A program made the position numbers and the translations under genes. Shown here piece by piece: positions 53,845 through 62,830 of a DNA stretch of 64,000 bases. The stretch is from NCBI GenBank assembly GCA_963768025.1, contig CAVYGM010000011.1, positions 372,001 through 436,000 of the forward strand, written 5' to 3'. A model generated the notes under the pieces. That model was not told the DNA's origin and ran no database searches. It saw only the letters and a list, made by a program, of their open reading frames with translations. Within the stretch, counting starts at the first letter, position 1. Every line of letters starts with the position of its first letter. The DNA comes from CAVYGM01 sp963768025. Lineage in GTDB: Bacteria; Bacteroidota; Bacteroidia; Cytophagales; Spirosomataceae.

Positions 53845-56256
53845 TCAGTAAATCGCCGGAAATCGTTGTGGTTCGGCTTCGTGCATAAGGGCATAGGCAG
53901 CTTCCACCACATCTTCTACGTTGGGTTTGGAAAAGTAGTCGCCATCGGAGCCATAGGCCGGGCGGTGGGGTTTGGCCGACAGTGTTTGGGGAGCCGAGTC
54001 GAGCCAACGGTAGGCCTTCTGGTTTTCGAGCACGTGCTGCATCATATACGCCGAAGCACCACCAGGAAAATCCTCGTCGGCAAAAATCACGCGATTGGTC
54101 TTTCTGATTGACTCCACAATAAAATGATCCAAATCGAAGGGCAGGAGGGTCTGAACATCAATGACTTCCACTTCAATCCCAATTTCGGCCAGTTGTGCGG
54201 CTGCTTCCAGTACAATTCGGCACATCGATCCATAGGTGACGATCGTCAGATCAGACCCTTCGCGCAGGATCTCAGGCTGCCCGAGCGGCACATTATACTC
54301 GCCGATATTATCCGGAAGTTTCTCTTTGAGCCGATAGGCATTCAGGGGCTCGATGACAAGGGCCGGATCGTCGCCCTGCATGAGGGTGTTGTACAAGCCG
54401 GCAGCCTGGGTAAAATTACGCGGCACCGCTATGTGCAATCCCCGCAGGCTACCTAGCATAGCTCCCATCGGCGAGCCCGAGTGCCAGATACCTTCCAGCC
54501 GATGCCCGCGGGTACGCACAATCAGGGGAGCTTTCTGGCCACCGGCGGTACGATAGCGGAGCGTAGCCAGGTCGTCGGTGAGAATAGCCAGGGCATAAAA
54601 TACGTAGTCAAAATACTGGATTTCGACAATAGGCCGCAGGCCCCGCATGGCCAGCCCAATCCCCTGACCGATGATGGTGGTTTCGCGAATGCCGGTATCG
54701 GTAATGCGCACTTCGCCGTATTTTTCCTGCAAGCCAGCAAACCCCTGATTTACGTCCCCGATCTGGCCTACGTCTTCCCCAAGAGCCACGAGGCGCGGGT
54801 CGCGGTCAAAAAGAGCATCAAAATAGGTACGTATGATTTCGCGCCCATCCAGCGTGGGGCTGTCTCCTGAGTAAACGGGCGCAATAGCAGGTACACGCAG
54901 TGGCGATTCGGCGGACTCGCTGTATAAATGAGCGCCGTACCTTTCGTTGGTAAATTCAATCTTGGCCCGGAGCCATTCTTTCAAAGAAGTACGGGCGGAG
55001 ATATTTTCATCCCGGAGGGCGCGGAGTACTTTGCGCACGGTGGCCACTATGTCGCGCCGGATGGGTTGGTAGGTTCGGTCCAGCTCTTGTAAGCTGTTTT
55101 TGAGTTCCTCGGTGTGATGGTTGCTTTCCGAGCTAGCGCTTTGAAGAATAAGCTGAACTTGTTTGAGATCTTCTTCGATGGGTTGCCGGTAGGCCTTCCA
55201 GGCCGAGTTACGGGCTGCGCGGGTAGTTTCTTTGGCCTTTACTTCAATGGCAATGAGTTCCTCGTCCGTAGCGTACCCATTTTCCAGAATCCATTCTCGG
55301 AATTTTAGGTTACAATCATTTTCGGCCTCCCATTGCAGGCGTTCCTCATCCTTGTAGCGTTCGTGTGAGCCCGACGTGGAGTGCCCCTGCGGCTGGGTGA
55401 GTTCCTCCACGTGAATGAGAACGGGTACCTGTGCTTCCCGGCAGAACGCACTGGCTTTTTGGTAGGTTTCCACCAGGGCGGGGTAGTCCCAGCCTTTTAC
55501 CGTTATAATCTCTACCCCATCTTCCTCTTCGTTGCGTTGCAGTCCGGCTAGAGCTTTTGAAATACTGCTTTTGGTAGTTTGATACTCAATCGGGACCGAT
55601 ATTCCGTAGCCATCGTCCCATACCGACATTAGTAAAGGTACCTGAAGCACCCCGGCGGCATTCATGGTTTCCCAGAACATCCCCTGCGAGGTAGAGGCAT
55701 CGCCGATGGTAGCGAAGACTATCTCGTTACCTCCATTGGAAAAAGTGGTGAGCGATTGTAGCCCAGGATTCGTACGAAACAGTTTGGAAGCATAGGCCAG
55801 CCCCACCGAGCGGGGGATTTGCCCGGCGGTGGGGGAAATGTCACAAACTGAGTTATATAGCTGGGTTTGATCAAGCCATTTGCCTTCCGCATCGAGCCAG
55901 CGGGTAGCATAGTGTCCGTTCATGGACCTTCCACCCGTGTGGGGCTCGTGCTCAAGATCGGCGTGAGCGTATAATTGGGCGAAAAACTGATGCCAGGTCA
56001 GGTTACCAAGGGCTACCTCAATAGTTTGGTCGCGGTAATAACCCGAACGAAAATCACCTCTATTGAATGAATGCACCAAGGCCACCTGCACTACTTCTTT
56101 GCCATCTCCGAAAATACCAAATTTAGCCCGTCCCCCCATCACATCCTTCCGTCCCAGCAGACTGGCCTGTCGGCTTTCGCAGACAATCCGGTAGTCGGTT
56201 AGTATTTTCTCGACGCTAAATACACTATTTTCCGATACGGTCTCGTTTAAAAGCAT
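53845..56256 (-). CDS. 2-oxoacid dehydrogenase E1, fused alpha and beta subunits
   Basis: A single 803-residue chain joins the E1 alpha and beta parts of a branched-chain 2-oxoacid or pyruvate-type dehydrogenase; the ThDP enzyme decarboxylates the substrate and acylates E2. In the alpha half, GDASTSQGMFWETMNAAG is the ThDP/Mg site. The beta half (from about residue 480) has ALGEDVGQIGDVNQGFAGL and DIQTLLPFDLDHF-like text (seen as VIDVQTLLPFDL). Such fusions are common in Bacteroidota. E2 and E3 genes are not in the window. Confidence 0.93.
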   Translation of the reverse strand: MLLNETVSENSVFSVEKILTDYRIVCESRQASLLGRKDVMGGRAKFGIFGDGKEVVQVALVHSFNRGDFRSGYYRDQTIEVALGNLTWHQFFAQLYAHADLEHEPHTGGRSMNGHYATRWLDAEGKWLDQTQLYNSVCDISPTAGQIPRSVGLAYASKLFRTNPGLQSLTTFSNGGNEIVFATIGDASTSQGMFWETMNAAGVLQVPLLMSVWDDGYGISVPIEYQTTKSSISKALAGLQRNEEEDGVEIITVKGWDYPALVETYQKASAFCREAQVPVLIHVEELTQPQGHSTSGSHERYKDEERLQWEAENDCNLKFREWILENGYATDEELIAIEVKAKETTRAARNSAWKAYRQPIEEDLKQVQLILQSASSESNHHTEELKNSLQELDRTYQPIRRDIVATVRKVLRALRDENISARTSLKEWLRAKIEFTNERYGAHLYSESAESPLRVPAIAPVYSGDSPTLDGREIIRTYFDALFDRDPRLVALGEDVGQIGDVNQGFAGLQEKYGEVRITDTGIRETTIIGQGIGLAMRGLRPIVEIQYFDYVFYALAILTDDLATLRYRTAGGQKAPLIVRTRGHRLEGIWHSGSPMGAMLGSLRGLHIAVPRNFTQAAGLYNTLMQGDDPALVIEPLNAYRLKEKLPDNIGEYNVPLGQPEILREGSDLTIVTYGSMCRIVLEAAAQLAEIGIEVEVIDVQTLLPFDLDHFIVESIRKTNRVIFADEDFPGGASAYMMQHVLENQKAYRWLDSAPQTLSAKPHRPAYGSDGDYFSKPNVEDVVEAAYALMHEAEPQRFPAIY

Positions 56257-56479
56257 AGCATTTTGGTAATACCCCTTGGGCGTTGAATCTTCGTTAAGTT
56301 ACGTTTTTATACGATTTTCATCAAAATTAAAATAAAAAAATTATCCTTTCAAAAAAACGATTTCTTGCGTTACTTTGTTGAAAATGTGCCGTACAAAGAA
56401 ATATTTGGTTAATTATACCCTTTAAAACCCGTTGTTGTTGTAGCAAACAAATTATTCACTATTAAATTTCGAGAGTATT

Positions 56480-56884
56480 ATGAAAAAGTTTTTTTTAGCA
56501 TTGGTGGTTTTAGTTTCAGTAGCCTCTGTGAGCTTTGCCCAGAAAGGCGTGATGAAGTTCAAAGAGGAAACTCACAACTTCGGTAAGATCGAGCAGGGGA
56601 AACCCGTTACTCAGGAGTTCGTATTTACTAACGTTGGAACCGAGCCTATCATTATCTCCAATGTGAGTGCTTCGTGCGGTTGTACTACTCCCAGCTACAC
56701 CAAGGATCCCGTATTGCCTAAGAAGACCGGAACCATCAAAGCTACCTATAACGCTGCTGCGATGGGAGCTTTCAATAAGTCCATTACCGTATTCAGCAAC
56801 TCTGAGTCACCTACCTTGACGCTCTTCCTGAAAGGCGAAGTAGTAACCAAAGAAGCTGCTGCCAAGCCTTCTTCGGAGAAGTAA
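56480..56884 (+). CDS. DUF1573 domain-containing secreted protein
   Basis: A 134-residue protein. The signal peptide (MKKFFLALVVLVSVASVSFA) is followed by one DUF1573 immunoglobulin-like domain: FKEETHNFGKIEQGKPVTQ, FVFTNVGTEPIIISNVSASC and CGCTTPSYTKDPVLPKKTG, with the usual Cys-Gly-Cys. The gene has a strong terminator. The protein is probably periplasmic. Function unknown. Confidence 0.9.
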   Translation: MKKFFLALVVLVSVASVSFAQKGVMKFKEETHNFGKIEQGKPVTQEFVFTNVGTEPIIISNVSASCGCTTPSYTKDPVLPKKTGTIKATYNAAAMGAFNKSITVFSNSESPTLTLFLKGEVVTKEAAAKPSSEK

Positions 56885-56903
56885 TAAGATATTCATACTA
56901 CCA

Positions 56904-56939
56904 AAAAGCGGCGCTTTCCGAGAGGGAAGCGCCGCTTTT
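56904..56939. terminator. Strong terminator after the DUF1573 gene
   Basis: AAAGCGGCGCTTTCC pairs with GGGAAGCGCCGCTTT around a 4-nt loop, with flanking A and T tracts. It can act on both strands, including for transcription from the lptD side. Confidence 0.88.
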
Positions 56940-57032
56940 ATATTTTTGAATGATAGAGCGATAGAATATTATCGGAAGCTGTTTCAGGTAGTTGAATGCT
57001 AGAGCATACTGTTTTATTCTGTCATTGCCCTC

Positions 57033-57135
57033 AATACCCACTCTGATCATAGAATGATCTACGCCTTGTCAACTTCAAATCCTGCAAGATGGACGACTTG
57101 GCTTTGAGCGTGAAGGAATAGTTACTGGCCCGGAA
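57033..57135 (-). repeat. 103-bp direct repeat, copy 1: orphan 3' end of the lptD-like gene
   Basis: Identical over all 103 bp to 57906-58008. On the minus strand it encodes the last ~34 codons of the LptD-like protein (ending RRRSFYDQSGY) followed at once by TGA. It has no connected reading frame. It lies downstream of the HEPN gene. Confidence 0.92.
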
Positions 57136-57234
57136 AAAAATTACCACCCGCTACCGCTCGATGGGCCGTGTCGAATTGGCAAGTAATTAGCACTCTTATT
57201 GCAAATCAGGAGGAACGGAGTAGTTCAAATAGCC

Positions 57235-57585
57235 TTACGGTGCCTGATTCTCAGTGTAAATGATGCGGTTAATTTGACTTTCCAGTTCGGGAAGTATATC
57301 CTCTATTACTGCCCAAACCGCCCATAAGTCCACGCCAATGTAATCGTGAATTAACTTATCTCTCATTCCCGCGATTTTCTTCCATTCGACTTCAGGGTAT
57401 TTTATCCTGAAATCAGGATCAAGGTGTTTGGTAGCCTCGCCAATTATTTCAAAGTTCCGAATTACTCCGTCCTGAACCAGACTATTTTCCAGGAAGTTTT
57501 TTTCATCAAAACCAGTTGTATATTGTTTGATCTTGTTTATGCAATCACGTATGTGTTCTAGATAAAGGACTGGATTCTTTTCCAT
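57235..57585 (-). CDS. HEPN domain toxin, HepT-like (DUF86)
   Basis: A 116-residue HEPN RNase-type protein. The active-site motif RDKLIHDY (R-x4-H with a following Tyr) lies in the C-terminal half (about residues 80-87). In known HepT/MntA pairs the toxin cleaves RNA, and the partner nucleotidyltransferase adenylylates the Tyr of this motif. Its start codon overlaps the MNT stop (TAATG), the usual tight pairing. It lies inside a region bounded by a 103-bp duplication of the lptD-like 3' end. Confidence 0.9.
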   Translation of the reverse strand: MEKNPVLYLEHIRDCINKIKQYTTGFDEKNFLENSLVQDGVIRNFEIIGEATKHLDPDFRIKYPEVEWKKIAGMRDKLIHDYIGVDLWAVWAVIEDILPELESQINRIIYTENQAP

Positions 57586-57866
57586 TAAAGAATGGGTATC
57601 AGATCTTTTTCTATGTAGGGCATCAGTCGTTTGTGTACAGATCTCCGCGTGACTAGGTCTACTTTGATTTGCAACAATTCAGATAGCTCTTGTTCCAGAC
57701 CTATCAGATCCAGGAGATTAACTTTCCTGTCGAAGTCTATGAGCAGGTCCAGATCACTTCCGGCTTTCTGCTCATTGCGCGCGTATGAGCCAAAAACTCC
57801 AACCCTAACCGGGTTTAGTTTTGCTACCACATCGCAGATAAGCTGTTTTTGCTGTGAAGTTATCAT
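57585..57866 (-). CDS. MNT-type minimal nucleotidyltransferase antitoxin, MntA-like
   Basis: ATG 57866 gives MITSQQKQLICDVVAKL; an upstream start at 57923 would sit inside the repeat and lptD end. From 57866 it has about 93 residues. The nucleotidyltransferase motif GSYARNEQKAGSDLDLLIDF holds the Gly-Ser and Asp-x-Asp that bind metal and nucleotide. It is predicted to neutralise the downstream HEPN toxin by adenylylation. It starts 37 nt after the LptD-like stop codon on the same strand. Confidence 0.9.
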   Translation of the reverse strand: MITSQQKQLICDVVAKLNPVRVGVFGSYARNEQKAGSDLDLLIDFDRKVNLLDLIGLEQELSELLQIKVDLVTRRSVHKRLMPYIEKDLIPIL

Positions 57867-57903
57867 CCTCAAAAATAGCAATTTATTTCTAATTGCATGA
57901 AAT

Positions 57904-60789
57904 CTAATACCCACTCTGATCATAGAATGATCTACGCCTTGTCAACTTCAAATCCTGCAAGATGGACGACTTGGCTTTGAGCGTGAAGGAATAGTTACTG
58001 GCCCGGAACTGACTGCCCGCGAAGGGCGTCCAGTTAAAGGACATATCCCAGCAGTGCAAGTCGCGGTAGAGAGAGACAGTGGTTATACTGGGGCTCAGAG
58101 CCACAAAGTCGAAGCCCGTTTGCAGGCTTATTTTCCACTTTTCGGTCAAGCTCAGGTCACCCGTGGCGTTTACGGTCTGGATGATACTTGCTTTCTGTAG
58201 TCCAAAGCGACTCAGACCAAAGTTGTAATTGAGCGAAATATTCCAGGGAATATTAAAATCTACGTACAGATCGGGGTTCCGCTGGATAAACTCGACCTGA
58301 GACTCGGTAGCACCGGGGGGAAGGGGTGTTTGGGGAGGTTGCTTCGTTTTATCGTTCTTTTTCTTCGGGTTAAAGCTGGTACTCAACGCAAAATTGAGGT
58401 TTTGTAGCCGCGCTAGCCCCTGACCGCGGCTGATAGCAAACTCATTGATCTTCACCCCTGCCGTGTTGGACGGGCTCCGGGGATCCAGAATATAAGCGTA
58501 CGGGTCGAGGGTCAGGTTGAAGTTCATGTTGAGGTTCTGACCAATACGGGCGTTGGCATTAACCGACATGTTGGAGAGGTTCAGGGAGTCGGCCATCAGG
58601 TTGTAGCTGCCGCCTAAGCTCAGGTTATCCAGGAGTGTAACCTTCTCAAACTGCGTGGCGGCGGTGTCGCTCTTGGAGCGCAGCTTCATCTCAAAAGAGT
58701 TATTGAGGCTATACGAAATTACCCCCGATGCCTGGCCAGTACCTACTCCACTAATACTATTTCCCAGGCCCCGGTAGCGCGAGAGGTACCGCGTTTCCCC
58801 AAGTTCATTGATCTGGATTTTTTGGTAGAAGCCAAAATTATCCCCCGAGAAATCAGGGGTATAGCTAAACGATACCGCCGGAATGACCGTGTGCCGGATG
58901 GCTTCCAGCCGCTTGCCTCTGACGAAGAAGGTACCATAGAAACGGGTGTTCAATCCCGCGCCAAACGAATAGCTATATTCGGTGCCAAACTGATTGAGGG
59001 TATCTATCTGTACCCGGTTGTCGCCTAAATAGCGGTAGTTGTAGCTCTTGGTAAACACTTCCCCCTGCAACGACAGGCTGGGGGTAAAGTTGACGAAGCG
59101 CAGCAACTTAAAGTTGGGTAACGAAATAGGTAAGGAGTACCGTCCGGTAAACTGAGCGTCGCGCAGCAGAACGGGTAGGTTGGCAAATTCAAAAGGAACT
59201 ACTTTTTCCGAACCCAGCCGGGAGGTATCTACCCTGTTGACCACCACAAAGCCCAGCCTGCTAAATGAAGTATCAATCGCCGAAAGCGAGTTGTCCACGC
59301 TATAGTCCCCGTTGAAGTCCATGCCCAGGCGGAAACTTTCGTACCAGCGGCCCCGGCCTCCCCGCAGGGCAAAGGGGGCGATCTGGTTGATACCGAAGTT
59401 GAACTGCGTCGAAACATCCGTCTTTCCGTTTTCACGCAGACCCGTAGTTGGGTCTACCTGGCCGAAGTTCTGGTTGACCCGTAGGCTGGCCCCGGCGCGG
59501 GCATACTGCCCGAAGGTACGGTTGTACTGCACCGACGAGCTGGCGATGTTGGAAATATAGCGTTGGTTATCCAGGGCATTGAACTGGTTGAAGCTATTGC
59601 TCGTAACGTTCACATTGGCCGAAAAGGTGGAATTGCCGCGCGGCACCGGTGAGTGCGACCAGATCACGCTGAAATCGTTCCGACCAGGCTTTTTGAGCAG
59701 TCTATCGATTTCATCGCCCGATTTATTGCGGTTAAAGCGCAGGGCTACGTTGCCATTGTACCGGTAGCGCTTGGTATAAATAGAGCTAACCCCCAGACCC
59801 CAGCTCCCGGTGGAGTAGATTTGCCCGGTTACCGTAGCATTGACGTACTCACTAATGGCAAAGTAATAGCCCCCGTCGCGGAGGAAGAAGCCGCGTCCGT
59901 TGGGCTCTTCGCCGTAGGCCGGGAAGAGTATACCTGAGGTACCGATCTCTTTTTTCTTGGGGAAAGGAAAAAATCCAAATGGGAGGCCTACGGGCAGGGG
60001 CACGTCGGCAATCACCAGGTTAAAGGGGCCCGAAACCACCTGCTTGTTGTCAATCAGTTTGATCTTGGGGGCATTTATATAGAAGTGGGGATGCGTAAGG
60101 TTGCAGGTCGTATAGATGGAGCCCCGGATGTACAGATTCCCTTCTTCGTCCTTTTTGACCTTGTCGCCCCGGATATTCCCCTCGCCCTGCTGGGTCACTA
60201 CGCCCCGGATAAATCCCTTCTTGGTTTTGTAGTTATAGCGGAGTTCGCGGGTGTTATAGCTTTCAGGACCATCCTGGAATATAGGCTCACCCACGGCCTT
60301 TTTGGTGGTGGAGTCGTAGGTACCCTTCGCGAAAATCTCGTTGGTGGTCCAGTCTATGCGGATATAGTCCGCTTTGAGTTGAATGGTACCATACTTCACC
60401 TCCGCGTCGCCGTAAAGGTGTACCTGCTTGCCGTCAATGTCCATGATGGTCGAATCTTGGGCGGTGTATTCCACCGTGGACTGCAGATCACTCTGCTTGG
60501 CCAGGGAGTCACGAGCCATGGAGTCGGCCCGGGCTATAGCTTCGGGCGTGAGAATCTGGATGCCATTTTTTAGCTGCGTGGTGTCGGTTGGTACGGTGGT
60601 ATCCGGCTGGGCCGCGACAGACACAGCCAAGCTGTCCCGCGCAGATGAGCCGGGTAGGGGAGCGGTGATCTTGGCGGCCTTCCTGGATCCACCGGTATTC
60701 GGTTGTCGTTTGTTTAGAACGCATCCTGTGAGCATAAATACCCACAAACACAGCCATATACTAAACCAGGTATTTTTCAGTTGTAACAA
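57904..60789 (-). CDS. LptD-like outer membrane LPS assembly protein
   Basis: A 961-residue outer membrane beta-barrel related to LptD/OstA, which places LPS in the outer leaflet. The start is probably TTG 60789 (MLQLKNTWFSIWL), since the next Met (residue 19) would lose most of the signal peptide. The signal ends in lipobox LTGC (Cys 22). An OstA-like N-terminal domain follows (VEYTAQDSTIMDIDGKQVHL), then a long barrel ending RRRSFYDQSGY. Its last 103 bp are duplicated at 57033-57135. Confidence 0.85.
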   Translation of the reverse strand: MLQLKNTWFSIWLCLWVFMLTGCVLNKRQPNTGGSRKAAKITAPLPGSSARDSLAVSVAAQPDTTVPTDTTQLKNGIQILTPEAIARADSMARDSLAKQSDLQSTVEYTAQDSTIMDIDGKQVHLYGDAEVKYGTIQLKADYIRIDWTTNEIFAKGTYDSTTKKAVGEPIFQDGPESYNTRELRYNYKTKKGFIRGVVTQQGEGNIRGDKVKKDEEGNLYIRGSIYTTCNLTHPHFYINAPKIKLIDNKQVVSGPFNLVIADVPLPVGLPFGFFPFPKKKEIGTSGILFPAYGEEPNGRGFFLRDGGYYFAISEYVNATVTGQIYSTGSWGLGVSSIYTKRYRYNGNVALRFNRNKSGDEIDRLLKKPGRNDFSVIWSHSPVPRGNSTFSANVNVTSNSFNQFNALDNQRYISNIASSSVQYNRTFGQYARAGASLRVNQNFGQVDPTTGLRENGKTDVSTQFNFGINQIAPFALRGGRGRWYESFRLGMDFNGDYSVDNSLSAIDTSFSRLGFVVVNRVDTSRLGSEKVVPFEFANLPVLLRDAQFTGRYSLPISLPNFKLLRFVNFTPSLSLQGEVFTKSYNYRYLGDNRVQIDTLNQFGTEYSYSFGAGLNTRFYGTFFVRGKRLEAIRHTVIPAVSFSYTPDFSGDNFGFYQKIQINELGETRYLSRYRGLGNSISGVGTGQASGVISYSLNNSFEMKLRSKSDTAATQFEKVTLLDNLSLGGSYNLMADSLNLSNMSVNANARIGQNLNMNFNLTLDPYAYILDPRSPSNTAGVKINEFAISRGQGLARLQNLNFALSTSFNPKKKNDKTKQPPQTPLPPGATESQVEFIQRNPDLYVDFNIPWNISLNYNFGLSRFGLQKASIIQTVNATGDLSLTEKWKISLQTGFDFVALSPSITTVSLYRDLHCWDMSFNWTPFAGSQFRASNYSFTLKAKSSILQDLKLTRRRSFYDQSGY
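57906..58008 (-). repeat. 103-bp direct repeat, copy 2: 3' end of the lptD-like gene in place
   Basis: Identical to 57033-57135. Its inner edge coincides with the last base of the stop codon triplet (TAG here, TGA in copy 1), so the repeat ends essentially at the gene end. The MNT/HEPN genes lie between the two copies. Confidence 0.92.
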
Positions 60790-60867
60790 ATAGAGTATTT
60801 TTGCAAATAATAAGATGTCAAAATTAGTGGAGAAACCACTAAGGAGTAACGCACGAACCCAAAAATA

Positions 60868-61668
60868 ATGTTAAAAGTTATTAAAATCGTAGGTGCCGCG
60901 AGCTGTTTACTACTCAGTGTTGCTTTTGTTTTTCAACAGGATCCGGAGCCGGACAACGACCCTCGTAAAATTGACGTGGTGGTAATTGACCCCGGACATG
61001 GGGGGCACGATTCGGGCACGAAGGGCAAAACCGCCCGTGAATCCCGTACTACGCTGAAAATCGGCCTGGCGCTTGGTAAAAAAATCAAGGCCGAAATGCC
61101 CGATGTCAAGGTGCTGTACACCCGGACCTCCGACGTTTTTATTGAATTGGACGAACGCTCAGCCTTTGCAAACCGCAACAAGGCCGATTTGTTTATCTCC
61201 ATCCACTGCAATTCCAGTCCCAGTTCCAAGACCGCTCTGGGTACCGAAACCTACGTAATGGGGCTACACAAAAGCGAAGGGAACCTGGAAGTGGCCAAAC
61301 GGGAGAACTCCGTTATCTTACAGGAAAAAGATTACAAGCAGAAATACAAGGGATTTGATCCCACTTCTCCCCTGGCCCACATCATGCTGGCCAATTATCA
61401 AAGTGCGTTTTTATCAAGTAGCCTTCGCTTTGCGGGCCACGTAGAGGACAAGTTCAGGAAAGTTTCTCAACGCAAGAGCCGGGGCGTCAAACAAGCCGGG
61501 TTTATTGTGCTGTGGCGGACTACCATGCCTAGTGTGCTGGTAGAAACCGGCTTTTTGAGCAATCCAACCGAAGAATCTTATTTGAATTCAAGCACTGGTC
61601 AGGATGAGGTAGCCGAGTCGGTTTTCAGTGCATTTAAACAATACCGTACCGAGATGGAACGATATTAG
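60868..61668 (+). CDS. N-acetylmuramoyl-L-alanine amidase (Amidase_3)
   Basis: A 266-residue periplasmic amidase that cuts the bond between muramic acid and the stem peptide. The N-terminal hydrophobic stretch (SCLLLSVAFVF) is a signal or anchor. Zinc ligands and catalytic residues appear as VIDPGHGGHDSGTKG (His), a Glu in KIGLALGKKIK-E region, SIHCNSSP (His), and VLVETGFLSNPTEE (Glu). It diverges from the lptD-like gene; an envelope theme continues with the MCE gene 50 nt on. Confidence 0.92.
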   Translation: MLKVIKIVGAASCLLLSVAFVFQQDPEPDNDPRKIDVVVIDPGHGGHDSGTKGKTARESRTTLKIGLALGKKIKAEMPDVKVLYTRTSDVFIELDERSAFANRNKADLFISIHCNSSPSSKTALGTETYVMGLHKSEGNLEVAKRENSVILQEKDYKQKYKGFDPTSPLAHIMLANYQSAFLSSSLRFAGHVEDKFRKVSQRKSRGVKQAGFIVLWRTTMPSVLVETGFLSNPTEESYLNSSTGQDEVAESVFSAFKQYRTEMERY

Positions 61669-61718
61669 CCGTATTTTCGTAACGAAAACAATCGGATTCA
61701 TCATCACCCTTCAACTGC

Positions 61719-62723
61719 ATGAAAGTTTCAAAAGAGTTAAAAGTAGGCCTATTATCCATAGTAACGATAGGTTTGCTTTACCTCGGCTTTAATTTCCTGA
61801 AAGGTTCTGACCTTTTTTCCCGCACTCATACCTACTACGTGGTATACGATAATATTGACGGCTTGACGGCATCCAACCCGGTATTACTGAATGGCCTGTC
61901 AGTGGGTCGGGTGCAAAACATCAAGATTCAGCAAGATAGAAACAACCGGCTTTTGGTTGCGCTTAATATTCAGAAAGGTATCATTATCAGGCAGGGCTCT
62001 ACCGCAACTCTGGCCGATGGAGGCTTACTAGGTGGAAAGATAATAAGGCTTGATATAAGTGCTGCGGGCGATCAGCTCGAAGAGGGCGACACGCTGGTGG
62101 GAGCCAAGGAAGCCGGTATCTCCGCCCTATTGCAGGAGAAGGCTTTGCCAGTAATGACGCAGGCCGATTCGCTGGTTCGTAACCTGAACGCCGTTACGCA
62201 GGGTTTCCGGGAAACCGGGACGATCCTTAATCAGGTACTTCGCAACTACGACCAAACTGGCTTGGTATTGAAAGGAACGCTGGAACAAAACCAGCGCAAC
62301 CTGGCTATTCTAACGGGAAACCTCAGCAAGCTTTCGGCCTCTCTGGTCGAAACCGAAAAACAAATCACCCCACTCCTCACCAAAACGGGCTCGTTTGTTG
62401 ATTCGCTGAATGCCCTGCGTTTGAGCGAAACGGTGGCTAATGCCAATCAGATGATTGATCAGATTGAGCACATGGTGGCCTCAATCGAATCGGGGCAGGG
62501 AACAGCTTCCAAGCTCATCAACGACGATCAGATGTATAAGAACCTCAACTATACCCTGATCAGCCTAAATCAACTTTTGGCTAATTTTCGCGAGAATCCC
62601 AAGCGGTACGTTAATGTGTCTATTTTTGGTAAAAAAGACAAAGGACCCTCCGAATCACCCGTTGACACGACGCTGGAATTTAAAAAGCCGGGGGATACTC
62701 TCAAAATTGAGAACCAGCAATAG
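61719..62723 (+). CDS. MlaD-family MCE domain protein
   Basis: A 334-residue protein with one N-terminal transmembrane helix (VGLLSIVTIGLLYLGFNFL) and an MCE domain: VYDNIDGLTASNPVLLNGL, VGRVQNIKI and ATLADGGLLGGKIIRLDIS. The C-terminal 150 residues are mainly helical, as in MlaD proteins that tether lipid-transfer ABC systems at the inner membrane. The permease and ATPase partners (MlaE/MlaF type) are not adjacent. It is co-oriented with the amidase, and a terminator follows. Confidence 0.9.
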   Translation: MKVSKELKVGLLSIVTIGLLYLGFNFLKGSDLFSRTHTYYVVYDNIDGLTASNPVLLNGLSVGRVQNIKIQQDRNNRLLVALNIQKGIIIRQGSTATLADGGLLGGKIIRLDISAAGDQLEEGDTLVGAKEAGISALLQEKALPVMTQADSLVRNLNAVTQGFRETGTILNQVLRNYDQTGLVLKGTLEQNQRNLAILTGNLSKLSASLVETEKQITPLLTKTGSFVDSLNALRLSETVANANQMIDQIEHMVASIESGQGTASKLINDDQMYKNLNYTLISLNQLLANFRENPKRYVNVSIFGKKDKGPSESPVDTTLEFKKPGDTLKIENQQ

Positions 62724-62748
62724 CCTGCTATATTCATAAAAAGTCATA

Positions 62749-62782
62749 AAAAAGTCGTTTGCACCCAAGCAAACGACTTTTT
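62749..62782 (+). terminator. Intrinsic terminator after the MCE gene
   Basis: AAAAAGTCGTTTGC pairs with GCAAACGACTTTTT around ACCCAA, followed by GTTTTT. Confidence 0.9.
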
Positions 62783-62830
62783 GTTTTTAAGAAAATCACT
62801 TACTTGCTCTTCCATATTACACTTCAATGA

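Noticed and set aside
57033..58008. The 103-bp repeats as insertion-sequence ends
   Set aside because: There is no transposase, the repeats are direct rather than inverted, and they are coding sequence of the lptD-like gene.
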